Assembly: GCF_018919065.1 (NCBI RefSeq)
Contig: NZ_JAHLQG010000018.1
Location: 1-64,000 of the forward strand
DNA: 64,000 bases
Source of the DNA: Blautia sp. MSJ-9
Lineage (GTDB): Bacteria > Bacillota > Clostridia > Lachnospirales > Lachnospiraceae
Direction of reading: 5' to 3'
Part shown: positions 17,037 through 25,299 of the stretch, piece after piece
How the letters are laid out: every line of letters begins with the position of its first letter
How positions within the stretch are numbered: the first letter of the stretch is position 1
The notes under the pieces: generated by a model
What the model saw: only the letters and a program-made list of their open reading frames with translations
Told to the model about the DNA's origin: nothing
Databases searched by the model: none
Made by a program: the position numbers and the translations under genes

Positions 17037-18761
17037 ATGCAGAGATTTCAGTCAATCCTTCAGTTTAAAAAAGTCAGTTGTAAAAACTGTTACAAATGTG
17101 TCCGGAACTGCCCGGTCAAGGCGATACGTGTTCATGATCATCAGGCCAGGATCATAGAAAGTCAGTGTATTTACTGTGAGAAGTGTATCCTTGTCTGCCC
17201 GCAGGATGCCAAGGAAGAGCAGAATATGATCCCTGCAATCCGCAGTGCAATGGAAAATAAGGCACAGGTTGTTGCCTCTCTTCATCCGGCATATCTGGCA
17301 CGTTTTGGGGTAACCGGTGTCAACGAGATCAGAGAAGCGATGAAGAAACTGGGATTTGCAGACGCAGCAGATGCAGCAGAAGGTGCAAGCCTGATGACTG
17401 CGCAGTATAAAACGCTTTTTCCGGAGCAGAAGGAACAGGGAGTGATGATTTCTTCAGCCTGTCCTGTAATCGTGCAGCTTGTCAAGAAACATTATCCGCA
17501 TCTTCTGGGAAACCTGGTACAGTCTGCTTCTATGATGCAGTTTCATGCCAATTATCTGAAAAAGCAATATCCGAAGGCAAGGATCGTCTATGTAAGTCCC
17601 TGTATTTCGGCCATGTCGGAACTGAGGGATTCCGGAAATGAAGTGGATTATGTTATTACATTGGAAGAACTTGCACAATGGATGAAAAAAGAAGGGATTT
17701 CCATAGCTGAGAAAGAACCTGAACAGATTGCCTACCGTTCCAGAGAAATTGCTATTGCAGATGGTCTGACAGACTTGCTTGGATCTGTAAAAGGAATCCG
17801 CAAGCTTTCTGTAAGCGGAATGGAACAGTGCAGGGAGGTTCTGGAAGAACTTCATCCGGAGGATTTTGCAAACTGTTTTCTTGAGATGTATGCATGCAGC
17901 GGCGGCTGTGTGGCTGGTCCTTCTTTTCAGATGAAGAAAGGACGTTATCTGGTAGATGTTCTGGCAGTGAAGAATGCAGCTTTTGGAAAAGATTTTCACA
18001 GAGAGCAGGGAGACTATGAATTACCGGGATTTGAACTGCGAAAGAATTTCGGCTACTGTCCTGCACAGGAGCAGGATGAGGTTTCTGAAGAAGAAATCAG
18101 GGATGCTCTGGCAGAAATGGGAAAATTTTCTCCAAAGGATGAATTAAACTGCGGTGCCTGCGGGTACAACACATGCCGGGAAAAGGCAATCGCCATTATT
18201 CAGAATAAGGCAGAGGTTGCCATGTGTATTCCATATATGCGGGCAAAACAGGAGAGTTATTCAAATAAAGTATTTAATGCAATGCCTGGTTTGCTGGTTA
18301 CAGTAGATTATAATCTGAGAATTATCCAAATGAATCAGGCGGCGACAGATCTGTTCAATACACCACATAAACGCAGGCTGATCGGACATCCGGTTTCAGA
18401 AATTATGGAAGATTACAGCTTTGCAAGTATTCTGGCATTTGACAGAAATCTGATGCAGGATGAAATATATCTGGAAGAACAGAAGCGTTATCTGGACCGT
18501 GTGATGACGAATGACAGGGAGAATAAAATGATCCTCTGCATTATGAAAGATATCACAAAAGAGCGAAAACATAAGGATCAGATCCAGCATGCACAGCTCG
18601 AGGCAGTCAGAATGGCAGATAAACTGGTAGAAGAACAGTTAAAAATCGTTCAGCAGATCGCAGGACTTCTGGGAGAGACTGCGGCAGATACTAAGGTGGC
18701 AGTGGAGAAACTAAAAAATACCATACTTCTGGAGAGTGAAAAACCAAATGAAAAGAAATAG
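17037..18761 (+). CDS. Sensory-type [FeFe] hydrogenase with PAS domain (HydS-like)
   Basis: A 574-residue protein. An N-terminal two-cluster ferredoxin domain (CKNCYKCVRNCP, CIYCEKCILVCP; residues ~15-60) is followed by the H-cluster domain (~75-340). The four H-cluster cysteines are present: C142 (SSACP), C189 (SPC), C287 and C291 (ACSGGC). The proton-relay Cys of catalytic enzymes is Ala141 here, and the PCxxK lysine is absent (PCISA). A [4Fe-4S] domain with CGACGYNTC (~378-400), a PAS domain (~415-515) and a coiled tail follow. There is no catalytic partner subunit. These features are those of group C, putatively H2-sensing hydrogenases, where the signal passes to a fused or adjacent output; the adjacent gene is a SpoIIE-type phosphatase. 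Maturases hydE, hydF and hydG are not in this window. Confidence 0.85.
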   Translation: MQRFQSILQFKKVSCKNCYKCVRNCPVKAIRVHDHQARIIESQCIYCEKCILVCPQDAKEEQNMIPAIRSAMENKAQVVASLHPAYLARFGVTGVNEIREAMKKLGFADAADAAEGASLMTAQYKTLFPEQKEQGVMISSACPVIVQLVKKHYPHLLGNLVQSASMMQFHANYLKKQYPKARIVYVSPCISAMSELRDSGNEVDYVITLEELAQWMKKEGISIAEKEPEQIAYRSREIAIADGLTDLLGSVKGIRKLSVSGMEQCREVLEELHPEDFANCFLEMYACSGGCVAGPSFQMKKGRYLVDVLAVKNAAFGKDFHREQGDYELPGFELRKNFGYCPAQEQDEVSEEEIRDALAEMGKFSPKDELNCGACGYNTCREKAIAIIQNKAEVAMCIPYMRAKQESYSNKVFNAMPGLLVTVDYNLRIIQMNQAATDLFNTPHKRRLIGHPVSEIMEDYSFASILAFDRNLMQDEIYLEEQKRYLDRVMTNDRENKMILCIMKDITKERKHKDQIQHAQLEAVRMADKLVEEQLKIVQQIAGLLGETAADTKVAVEKLKNTILLESEKPNEKK

Positions 18762-19950
18762 ATATCACGGACTGAATGTGGAATTTGACGGTTTATGTAT
18801 TGATTTTGGTCATGTGAGCCTGAATAAGAAGAAAGAATTTCTCTGCGGAGACTGTTATAAAATCGAAGAAAATGATAAAGACCATGTACTGGTGCTCTCC
18901 GATGGTTTAGGGAGCGGTGTGAAAGCGAATATTCTTTCCACATTGACTGCGACCATGCTTAGTACTATGATTATTAATCAGGTTGAACTGGACGAAGCAG
19001 TACGTGCTGTTGCGAAGACTCTGCCTGTATGCAGTGTGAGGAATCTGGCTTATGCTACCTTTACAGTGCTGAATTTTCAGGGGAAACAGGTCAGTCTTTA
19101 CCAGTTTGATAATCCGGATGCAATTCTGATCAGGGATGGAAAGTTGTTTGATTATCCGGTAGAGACCAGTATGATCGAGGAAAAAGAAATTCATAAAAGC
19201 TGCTTTGAATTACAGGAAGAAGATATGCTGATCATTATGTCTGACGGTGTGACCAATGCCGGGATGGGAAAGACCACCAACGGAGGCTGGGGAAGAGAAG
19301 ACGTGATGGCTTTCTGTAAAGCGAAATACCACAAAGGTATGAGTGCACAGGAGATGGCTGGTTATCTGGCAGAAGCAAGTCTGGATCTGAACCTGAATGA
19401 GACGGATGATGATATTACTGCCATTGTGCTGAGGATGCGGCAGAAACAGGTCGTGAATATCATGATCGGTCCTCCGAGCAAGGAAGAACATGATGAGAGA
19501 TATTTGAAATCGTTTTTCGAGGCAGAGGGATACCATGTGATCTGCGGTGGTACTACTGCTCAGTGTGCTGCCAGATATCTGGATAAAGAGCTGATTTCTC
19601 TCAGTGAGACTGCCTGCGGGGATGTTCCGGCCTATTATAAGCTGGAAGGTGCAGAACTGGTAACAGAAGGATTTCTGACGATTGAGCATTTGCTGGAATA
19701 CTGCGAAGAATGGCTGGATGACAGGCTGACTTTTAACAGGCTAAAACGAAAGAAAGATGCTGCTGCACTGCTGGGCGTGATGCTTTTTGAGCAGGCAACG
19801 GATATTAATTTCTATTTCGGTGGTGCTATTAATAAGAATAATGTGGAACTGGGAATCACAGAGAAGCGAAAAGAAGAAGTGGCAGAACAGCTTGTGGAGC
19901 ACCTGCGGAATGCAGGGAAGAATGTGAATATTGCATTCTGGGCAATCTGA
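18748..19950 (+). CDS. SpoIIE-family PP2C-type protein phosphatase
   Basis: A 400-residue protein. The ATG at 18748 lies 11 nt after GGAGAG; a GTG at 18736 is an in-frame alternative. Either start overlaps the hydrogenase gene, so translation is likely coupled. Residues ~25-225 form a PP2C/SpoIIE domain with the metal-binding aspartates in VLSDGLGSG, IIMSDGVTNAG and NETDDDITAIVLR. The C-terminal ~170 residues do not match a domain known to me and contain two short cysteine motifs (CGGTTAQCAA, TACGD). In known group C3 sensory hydrogenases a phosphatase of this kind is the output. The substrate is unknown; an anti-sigma-factor antagonist or a Ser/Thr phosphoprotein is possible but not shown here. 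Confidence 0.82.
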   Translation: MKRNRYHGLNVEFDGLCIDFGHVSLNKKKEFLCGDCYKIEENDKDHVLVLSDGLGSGVKANILSTLTATMLSTMIINQVELDEAVRAVAKTLPVCSVRNLAYATFTVLNFQGKQVSLYQFDNPDAILIRDGKLFDYPVETSMIEEKEIHKSCFELQEEDMLIIMSDGVTNAGMGKTTNGGWGREDVMAFCKAKYHKGMSAQEMAGYLAEASLDLNLNETDDDITAIVLRMRQKQVVNIMIGPPSKEEHDERYLKSFFEAEGYHVICGGTTAQCAARYLDKELISLSETACGDVPAYYKLEGAELVTEGFLTIEHLLEYCEEWLDDRLTFNRLKRKKDAAALLGVMLFEQATDINFYFGGAINKNNVELGITEKRKEEVAEQLVEHLRNAGKNVNIAFWAI

Positions 19951-19971
19951 CAGGAAGGATGAGACAGAGAA

Positions 19972-20409
19972 ATGGCGAGAATATTATGTGTATGTATCAG
20001 CAAAGAACGAAAAACAAGTTCCCAGAACATTCATGAATGCGAAGCAGATCTACAGGGGCTTGTGGGTGACGTGCATTATGGAATGGGTGGAAGAAGGCAG
20101 GTCACTCTTCTACCGTATGAGAAAGTAAAGCCATACTTTGATGAGACAGGACAACCTGTCAGTTATGGACGTTTCGGTGAGAATCTTCTGACAGAGGGGC
20201 TTGACTGGAATGTGATTGAAGAGGGAAGCAGATTTCGCTGCGGAGACGTGCTTCTGGAAGTTGTGAGAATCGGTGCGGGAGGCCCTGCATCGGATGCATA
20301 TAAAGGTGAGAAAGTGTGCTCACCGATGGAACCGTGGTTTATTTTCTGCCAGATCATAGAGCCGGGAATACTGAAAGAAGGGGCAGAAATTGTACCAATA
20401 GATAAATGA
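19972..20409 (+). CDS. MOSC-domain protein linked to molybdenum cofactor
   Basis: A 145-residue protein that is essentially a single MOSC domain (MoaA/MoaB/MOSC-type sulfur carrier fold). The typical sequences include LVGDVHYG near 29-36, SYGRFGENLLTEGL near 64-77, and FRCGDVLLEVVRIG near 87-100. One conserved cysteine lies in FRCGD. MOSC proteins handle pyranopterin cofactor or carry sulfur for it. It follows the phosphatase gene by 21 bp and precedes moeA by about 100 bp, so it sits in the cofactor operon. GAAGGATGAGA provides a weak ribosome binding site. Confidence 0.82.
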   Translation: MARILCVCISKERKTSSQNIHECEADLQGLVGDVHYGMGGRRQVTLLPYEKVKPYFDETGQPVSYGRFGENLLTEGLDWNVIEEGSRFRCGDVLLEVVRIGAGGPASDAYKGEKVCSPMEPWFIFCQIIEPGILKEGAEIVPIDK

Positions 20410-20508
20410 CAGCAGTCATTTTGAGAGAATATCCTGTGAGTGATCAGAAAAGGAAATTTGAAAATATCTGATAGTTGAATGATAACAGACAAAAGGAGGA
20501 CTTAGTGC

Positions 20509-21768
20509 GTGGAGGGAATCAGCGTAGAACAGGCAATGGAGCAGATTCTGCAGTATACGCCTGTAATAAACGAGACAGAAGAAGTGGAACTGAATAAGGC
20601 AGGGGGAAGAATCCTGGCGCAGGATATGGTGGCAGAATTTAACAATCCTCCTTTTGACCGTTCACCGGTAGATGGCTATGCATGTAAGGCAGAAGACCTT
20701 GCAGGTGCATCTTCAGAACATCCGGTGAAACTGAAAGTAATGGAAGAGATTGATGCGGGTCAGTATTCTGAGAGAGCTGTAGAACATGGACAGGCGGTGC
20801 GGATCATGACTGGTGCTGCAATTCCGAAAGGATGTGACTGTTGTGTTTATCAGGAGCGTACAGATTATGGGGAAGATTTTGTAGAAATTTATACGGAACA
20901 AAAGCAGTGGGACAACTACTGTTTTACAGGAGAAGACTTCAAAAAAGGAACCACACTTCTGAAAAAAAGAACATACATTGGCTATGTGGAGGCAGCGGTC
21001 CTGGCGGGAATGGGGGCTGCGAAAGTACCAGTTTACCGTCAGCCCAGGATTGTACTCCTTACTACCGGAGATGAGGTGGTAGAGCCGGGAAATCCTCTTC
21101 CGGCAGGCAAGATCTATAACAGTAACATGACGATGCTGTCAGCCAGACTGCGGGAACTGGGAATCGAACCTTTCTATATGGAAGCAGTCAAAGATGATCC
21201 ACAGATTATGGCAGAGAAGCTAAAAGAGGCAGCAGAACAGGCTGATATGATCATCACTACAGGAGGGGTTTCTGTGGGAAAGAAAGATATCATGCATGAG
21301 TCCCTGCGCCTGCTCAATGCAGAGCGGATTTTCTGGAGAGTGAAGATGAAACCGGGAATGCCAACATTATTCTCAGTGTATAATAAAGAGGGTTCAAATG
21401 AAAGTGTTTCAGAGAAGTGTATGGCAAAAGTTCCTGTGATCAGCCTCTCGGGAAATCCTTTCGGCGTTGCAGTAACAGTAGAACTTCTGATCCGTCCGGC
21501 ACTGGAAAAAATGATGCAGAATCCGGCAATCGGTCTGAAAGAAGTTACAGGTGTGATGGCAGATGATTTCGTAAAGGGAATCAAAGGCCGCCGTTTTATT
21601 CGTGCATATTGGGAAAATGGTAAGTTTCACCTTCCAAACGGACTGCACTCCAACGGAGTGCTCAGTTCTATGGCAGGATGTAACTGCCTGATCGATACGA
21701 AAACCATGGAAGATCAGGAAAGCAAGAGTCTGAATACCGGAGATAAAGTGAGTGCGATTTTGCTTTGA
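20509..21768 (+). CDS. moeA: Molybdopterin molybdenumtransferase MoeA
   Basis: A 419-residue protein with a GTG start preceded by AAAGGAGGA. It has the full MoeA arrangement: FNNPPFDRSPVDGYA near 45-59, an EDFKKGTTLL segment near 143, and the MPT-binding MoCF domain with TTGDEVVEPGNPLPAGKI near 185 and TTGGVSVGKKD near 251. A late SLSGNPFGVAVTVELLIRP segment near 313 and a beta-barrel C-terminal domain complete it. It inserts molybdate (or tungstate) into adenylylated molybdopterin. Length and motifs are normal. It lies in the operon between the MOSC gene and mobB. Confidence 0.93.
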   Translation: MEGISVEQAMEQILQYTPVINETEEVELNKAGGRILAQDMVAEFNNPPFDRSPVDGYACKAEDLAGASSEHPVKLKVMEEIDAGQYSERAVEHGQAVRIMTGAAIPKGCDCCVYQERTDYGEDFVEIYTEQKQWDNYCFTGEDFKKGTTLLKKRTYIGYVEAAVLAGMGAAKVPVYRQPRIVLLTTGDEVVEPGNPLPAGKIYNSNMTMLSARLRELGIEPFYMEAVKDDPQIMAEKLKEAAEQADMIITTGGVSVGKKDIMHESLRLLNAERIFWRVKMKPGMPTLFSVYNKEGSNESVSEKCMAKVPVISLSGNPFGVAVTVELLIRPALEKMMQNPAIGLKEVTGVMADDFVKGIKGRRFIRAYWENGKFHLPNGLHSNGVLSSMAGCNCLIDTKTMEDQESKSLNTGDKVSAILL

Positions 21769-21785
21769 GAGGAACAAAGAAACTG

Positions 21786-22298
21786 GTGGAAAGAAAAAGA
21801 ATAGTTGCGATCAGTGGCGTAAAGAATTCCGGAAAAACAACTCTGATCTGCAGGTTGTTGGAGATTTTTAAAGAAAAGGGACTCCGGGTGGCAGTACTGA
21901 AGCATGATGGCCACGATTTTGAACCGGATGTTCCGGGAACAGATACATACCGTCAGCTTCAGGCAGGAGCTTACGGGACAGTAGTGTTTTCAAAGGGAAA
22001 ATATATGCTGGTAAAACAGCAGCCGCAGATTACGGAAAAAGAATTGCTGGAATTTTTTCCTGAGGCTGATCTGATTTTGCTGGAGGGATTTAAATATAGT
22101 AATTATCCGAAAATTGAAATTGTGCGTAAGGGAAATTCAGCAGAAAGTGTCTGCAATCCTAAAAGATTGATGGCGATCGCCACCAATCTGGATGCAGAAG
22201 AAAGAGAAGCACTGTCCATCCCGGAGGATGTTCCTCTTTTTGAGCTGGACAACGCGAAGAGTATTGCGGAATTTATTCTGTCGGATTATTTCCGTTAA
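21786..22298 (+). CDS. mobB: Molybdopterin-guanine dinucleotide biosynthesis protein MobB
   Basis: About 170 residues from the GTG at 21786; a TTG at 21765 that overlaps the moeA stop is an alternative with no clear ribosome binding site. The P-loop GVKNSGKTTL lies directly after the start, with DGHDFEPDVPGTDTYR and LILLEGFKYSNYPKIEIVR further on, all typical of MobB GTPases that help MobA attach GMP to molybdopterin. It follows moeA with almost no gap. Its 3' end overlaps the 3' end of the convergent fdhD gene by 26 bp. Confidence 0.9.
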   Translation: MERKRIVAISGVKNSGKTTLICRLLEIFKEKGLRVAVLKHDGHDFEPDVPGTDTYRQLQAGAYGTVVFSKGKYMLVKQQPQITEKELLEFFPEADLILLEGFKYSNYPKIEIVRKGNSAESVCNPKRLMAIATNLDAEEREALSIPEDVPLFELDNAKSIAEFILSDYFR

Positions 22299-23091
22299 AA
22301 AGTTTCATTCGGTCACGGCGTGCAGCGCAGATCAGGGTAAGCTGATATTCTTTAGCCATAGCAACTGCTTCGGCAGAAGGGGAAGCCTTGCTTGCCAGAA
22401 CCGGAATCCCGGCGCGGATTGCTTTGATCGCCATATCTGTAGGAATGCGTCCGCTGGAATAAACCACACATTTTTTCAGATCAATATTATGGCGCAGGGC
22501 ATATCCGATGGCTTTGTCCAGAGCATTGTGGCGTCCGATATCTTCACACTGGAAGAGCAGTTCTCCATTACATGCAAGAAAACAGCTGTGGGTCGCCCAG
22601 GTCTGGCTGTGGAGTGGAGTGCCGTTTGCAAAACAGTCTGCCAGGTCAAAGATCCACTGCTTTTTCCAAGGGATCGGAGTTACTGGCATTAATGGCTGAT
22701 CTGTGATAAAATAATCATTAAGAACACGATTTCCGGTGCAGCAGGTAGGAGTAGGTGAAACATAATCTTCGTTTTCCTCATGAGGCTGCCCGGATTTATT
22801 TTTACTCAGGATCACGCGGGCACGTTTGCCGAATTCGCAGATGTAAATCTGTTCAACATCATCGGCAGAAGAGATGATCCCTTCAGTAAAAAGACGACCC
22901 AGAACCAGTTCGGCCAGATGTTCCGGGATACAGACCAGTTTCATGGTCAGACGTTCATTTACATACACATCCATCATGTGCTCCACGAGGATAGATTCCG
23001 TTTCTTCATGAGTTTCCCCGTCACGACCCAGGAACTCATAGGTGATATTCTCGAGCAGATTCAGGTTGTGGTATTGTTCGTTAATTTTCAT
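22273..23091 (-). CDS. fdhD: Formate dehydrogenase accessory sulfurtransferase FdhD
   Basis: A 272-residue protein with GAAAGGAAC ahead of the ATG. FdhD passes sulfur from a cysteine desulfurase to bis-MGD so that formate dehydrogenase becomes active. The mobile-loop cysteines are seen as PTCCTGNRVL near residue 117. GRHNALDKAIGYAL near 190, YSSGRIPTDMAIKA near 214 and the SKASPSAEAVAMA segment near 233 are also characteristic. It is transcribed on its own strand from the promoter at 23121-23149, divergent from moaA, and meets mobB tail to tail. Its presence supports a functional, though Cys-type, formate dehydrogenase at 14118. Confidence 0.93.
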   Translation of the reverse strand: MKINEQYHNLNLLENITYEFLGRDGETHEETESILVEHMMDVYVNERLTMKLVCIPEHLAELVLGRLFTEGIISSADDVEQIYICEFGKRARVILSKNKSGQPHEENEDYVSPTPTCCTGNRVLNDYFITDQPLMPVTPIPWKKQWIFDLADCFANGTPLHSQTWATHSCFLACNGELLFQCEDIGRHNALDKAIGYALRHNIDLKKCVVYSSGRIPTDMAIKAIRAGIPVLASKASPSAEAVAMAKEYQLTLICAARRDRMKLFNGNNPTE

Positions 23092-23120
23092 AGGATAGTT
23101 CCTTTCATTTTATAAGGATT

Positions 23121-23149
23121 ATGATACAATAATCAGGATATTTTAACAA
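23121..23149 (-). promoter_or_regulatory. Promoter of fdhD
   Basis: Read on the minus strand: TTGTTA (23149-23144), 17 bp, TATCAT (23126-23121), about 30 bp before the fdhD start. The rest of the 272-bp divergent space to moaA shows no recognisable riboswitch or palindrome; a Moco RNA motif was looked for by eye and not found. Confidence 0.55.
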
Positions 23150-23363
23150 GATAACTTTTCTTATTTGCAGAAAAGCAAGGAATTTCCTATCTCTAAGTGA
23201 AACGAAAGTAGTAAAAGGAATTCAGACTCCCTAAAATACCGACTGTGAGTTGAAACAAGTATAGACTGCGGAGTATAGAGTGTCAAACGATTATGAAAGA
23301 AATAATGTGGCCGGAACAGCAGAAGAAAAATAATTATTAAAAAGTAAAAGGCAGGTAGAGCCG

Positions 23364-24338
23364 ATGATAGATAAATATGGAAGAGAAATAGATTATTTAA
23401 GGATTTCCCTGACAGACAGATGCAATCTGAGATGCATATACTGTATGCCGGAAGAAGGAGTAAAATCACTTTCCCATGCAGAAATCCTCACATATGATGA
23501 GATTCTCCGCATCTGCAGGTGCGCAGCAGATCTGGGAATCCGTAAGATTAAACTGACAGGCGGTGAGCCACTTGTTCGTAAGGGCTGTGCAAGTCTTGCA
23601 AAACAGATCAAGGCGATCCCGGGAATCGAGAAAGTAACATTAACAACAAACGGAATCCTGCTGGCAGAACAGCTGGATGCATTGCTGGATGCAGGGATGG
23701 ATGCCATTAATATCAGTCTGGATACGCTGGATCCGGAACTCTTTAAAAAAGTAGCGAGACGTGATGGACTGGAAAAGGTATTCGAGGGAATCGAAGCAGC
23801 ACTTGCACATCCGGGACTTTCCCTGAAGATTAACAGCGTTCCGGTGATCAAGGAAAAAGAAAACTTCATCGGGATTGCAGGACTGGCGCAGAAATATCCA
23901 ATCCATGTGCGCTTCATCGAGATGATGCCGATCGGATTCGGAAAACAGTTCCCATTCCAGGACGAAGAATCCATTAAAGCAGTTCTGGAAGAAGCCTACG
24001 GTCCGATGCATGCAGTCAATGAACGTTACGGAAACGGCCCGTGTCACTACTATGAAATCGCAGGATTTAAGGGGAAAATTGGCTTTATCAGTGCCATGAC
24101 TCACAAATTCTGCAGCCAGTGCAACCGTGTACGTCTTACATCTGAAGGCTTCATGAAAGGATGCCTCCAGTATCAGGAAGGTACAGATTTACGAGGCCTG
24201 ATGCGCGGCGGCTGTACAGATGAACAGCTCAAAGATGCGATTCATCAGGTTATCTGGAATAAACCAGTCAGCCACAACTTCTATGAAGCAAAGACAGAAC
24301 AGGATGAAATCAGGGGAATGTCACAGATTGGAGGTTGA
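23364..24338 (+). CDS. moaA: GTP 3',8-cyclase MoaA
   Basis: A 324-residue radical SAM enzyme that starts molybdenum cofactor synthesis from GTP. The N-terminal [4Fe-4S] site is CNLRCIYC (about 21-28). KLTGGEPLVRKG near 68 is the SAM-binding region. The second C-terminal cluster site is FCSQCNRVRLTSEG near 251, with a third Cys in KGCLQ. The last residues are QIGG, keeping the catalytic Gly-Gly tail of MoaA. The partner MoaC is not present in the window. GGCAGGTAGAG is a modest ribosome binding site. Confidence 0.94.
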   Translation: MIDKYGREIDYLRISLTDRCNLRCIYCMPEEGVKSLSHAEILTYDEILRICRCAADLGIRKIKLTGGEPLVRKGCASLAKQIKAIPGIEKVTLTTNGILLAEQLDALLDAGMDAINISLDTLDPELFKKVARRDGLEKVFEGIEAALAHPGLSLKINSVPVIKEKENFIGIAGLAQKYPIHVRFIEMMPIGFGKQFPFQDEESIKAVLEEAYGPMHAVNERYGNGPCHYYEIAGFKGKIGFISAMTHKFCSQCNRVRLTSEGFMKGCLQYQEGTDLRGLMRGGCTDEQLKDAIHQVIWNKPVSHNFYEAKTEQDEIRGMSQIGG

Positions 24339-24432
24339 ATTATAGAGTTTTCTAAAAGCAAAAAAGGATGGATTACTCCACATAATGTTTTGGATTGCTG
24401 AATTAAAAAATTAAAGAAGAGGAAAAATAGTA

Positions 24433-25014
24433 ATGCAGGAGAAGCAGATATCTATGGTAGTCCTCGCAGGCGGAGCCAGCAGCCGCATGGGTCGGGACAA
24501 ATCAGATCTTACAATAGAAGGAAAAACATTCCTTGAAATGCAGATAGAAAAAGGAAAGAAACTGGGAATCAGCGATATTCTTCTGTCTGGTTATCACGGC
24601 GAAAAGAAATATGAATATCCTATTATATCAGACCGCTTCCCGGGGAAAGGCCCGTTGGGTGGGTTGGAAGCCTGTTTTCGCAAAGCAAAGAATCCATACT
24701 GTCTGGTACTTGGCGTAGATGTTCCATTAGTTCCGGCAGACGAACTGGCTGCATTGATCCGTCAGGCTCAGAATTCAGATGAAAAAGCAGTAATCCTGAG
24801 CCACAGCGGACATGAGGAACCTCTCATGGGAGTCTACCGTACAGAACTGGCGGATGCCATGCTTGAAGAGATTACCCAGCGGAAAGGCGCAGTCTTTGCT
24901 TTTCTGCGGAGAAATGGCTACGAATGCTACGAAAGTCAGGCTCCGGACTGGTATTTTTCCAATATTAATGACCCGGAAACATATAAAGAAATAGTGAGAA
25001 AACATTTTAAATAA
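24433..25014 (+). CDS. mobA: Molybdenum cofactor guanylyltransferase MobA
   Basis: A 193-residue nucleotidyltransferase. The N-terminal LAGGASSRMGRDKS (about 12-25) is the GTP-binding signature, GKGPLGGLEACF near 72 and VLGVDVPLV near 93 complete the active site. It joins GMP to molybdopterin, which formate dehydrogenases need in the bis-MGD form. The gene follows moaA by 94 bp, probably in one transcript. GAAGAGGAAAA precedes the ATG. It is the last gene of the molybdenum block. Confidence 0.92.
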   Translation: MQEKQISMVVLAGGASSRMGRDKSDLTIEGKTFLEMQIEKGKKLGISDILLSGYHGEKKYEYPIISDRFPGKGPLGGLEACFRKAKNPYCLVLGVDVPLVPADELAALIRQAQNSDEKAVILSHSGHEEPLMGVYRTELADAMLEEITQRKGAVFAFLRRNGYECYESQAPDWYFSNINDPETYKEIVRKHFK

Positions 25015-25043
25015 CTATGCATTGTATTTTGAGAGTACGGGAA

Positions 25044-25120
25044 CAGCTTCTATTTGGGAGCAAGCTGGATGAATTATTATACTCGTAAGAAAGTAACTTA
25101 CGAGTTACTAACTCATGAGT
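25044..25120. repeat. Three consecutive small inverted repeats between mobA and the histidine kinase
   Basis: CAGCTT/AAGCTG (25044-25049, 25062-25067), ACTCGTAAG/CTTACGAGT (25081-25089, 25097-25105) and the self-complementary ACTCATGAGT (25111-25120) follow each other. None has a long T tail, though the first could stop transcription weakly. They lie in a 285-bp gap at the right edge of the redox island; the rest of the gap is A/T rich without a clear promoter. Confidence 0.45.
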
Positions 25121-25299
25121 ATAGTTATTGGAGGCAGGCAGACGAGGCAGTTTAAGAGCAATAAAAGTTTCTTTTGGGTAAAAAATAATAAATTACTTTT
25201 TGCCAAGATGTAGAAAAGCATTTTTTTCTGTGATAAGATGATAACAATTCGGAAAATAAAAGTTTTACGAATAGATAGAAAGAGAACGGAGTTGAAAAG

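Noticed and set aside
17037..18761. Catalytic [FeFe] hydrogenase partner of the NuoE/NuoF-like subunits
   Set aside because: The proton-relay Cys and the PCxxK Lys are absent and a PAS domain is present; a separate hairpin precedes the gene.
23092..23363. Moco riboswitch upstream of moaA
   Set aside because: No conserved core could be recognised by eye in the 272-bp gap; an Infernal search would be decisive.
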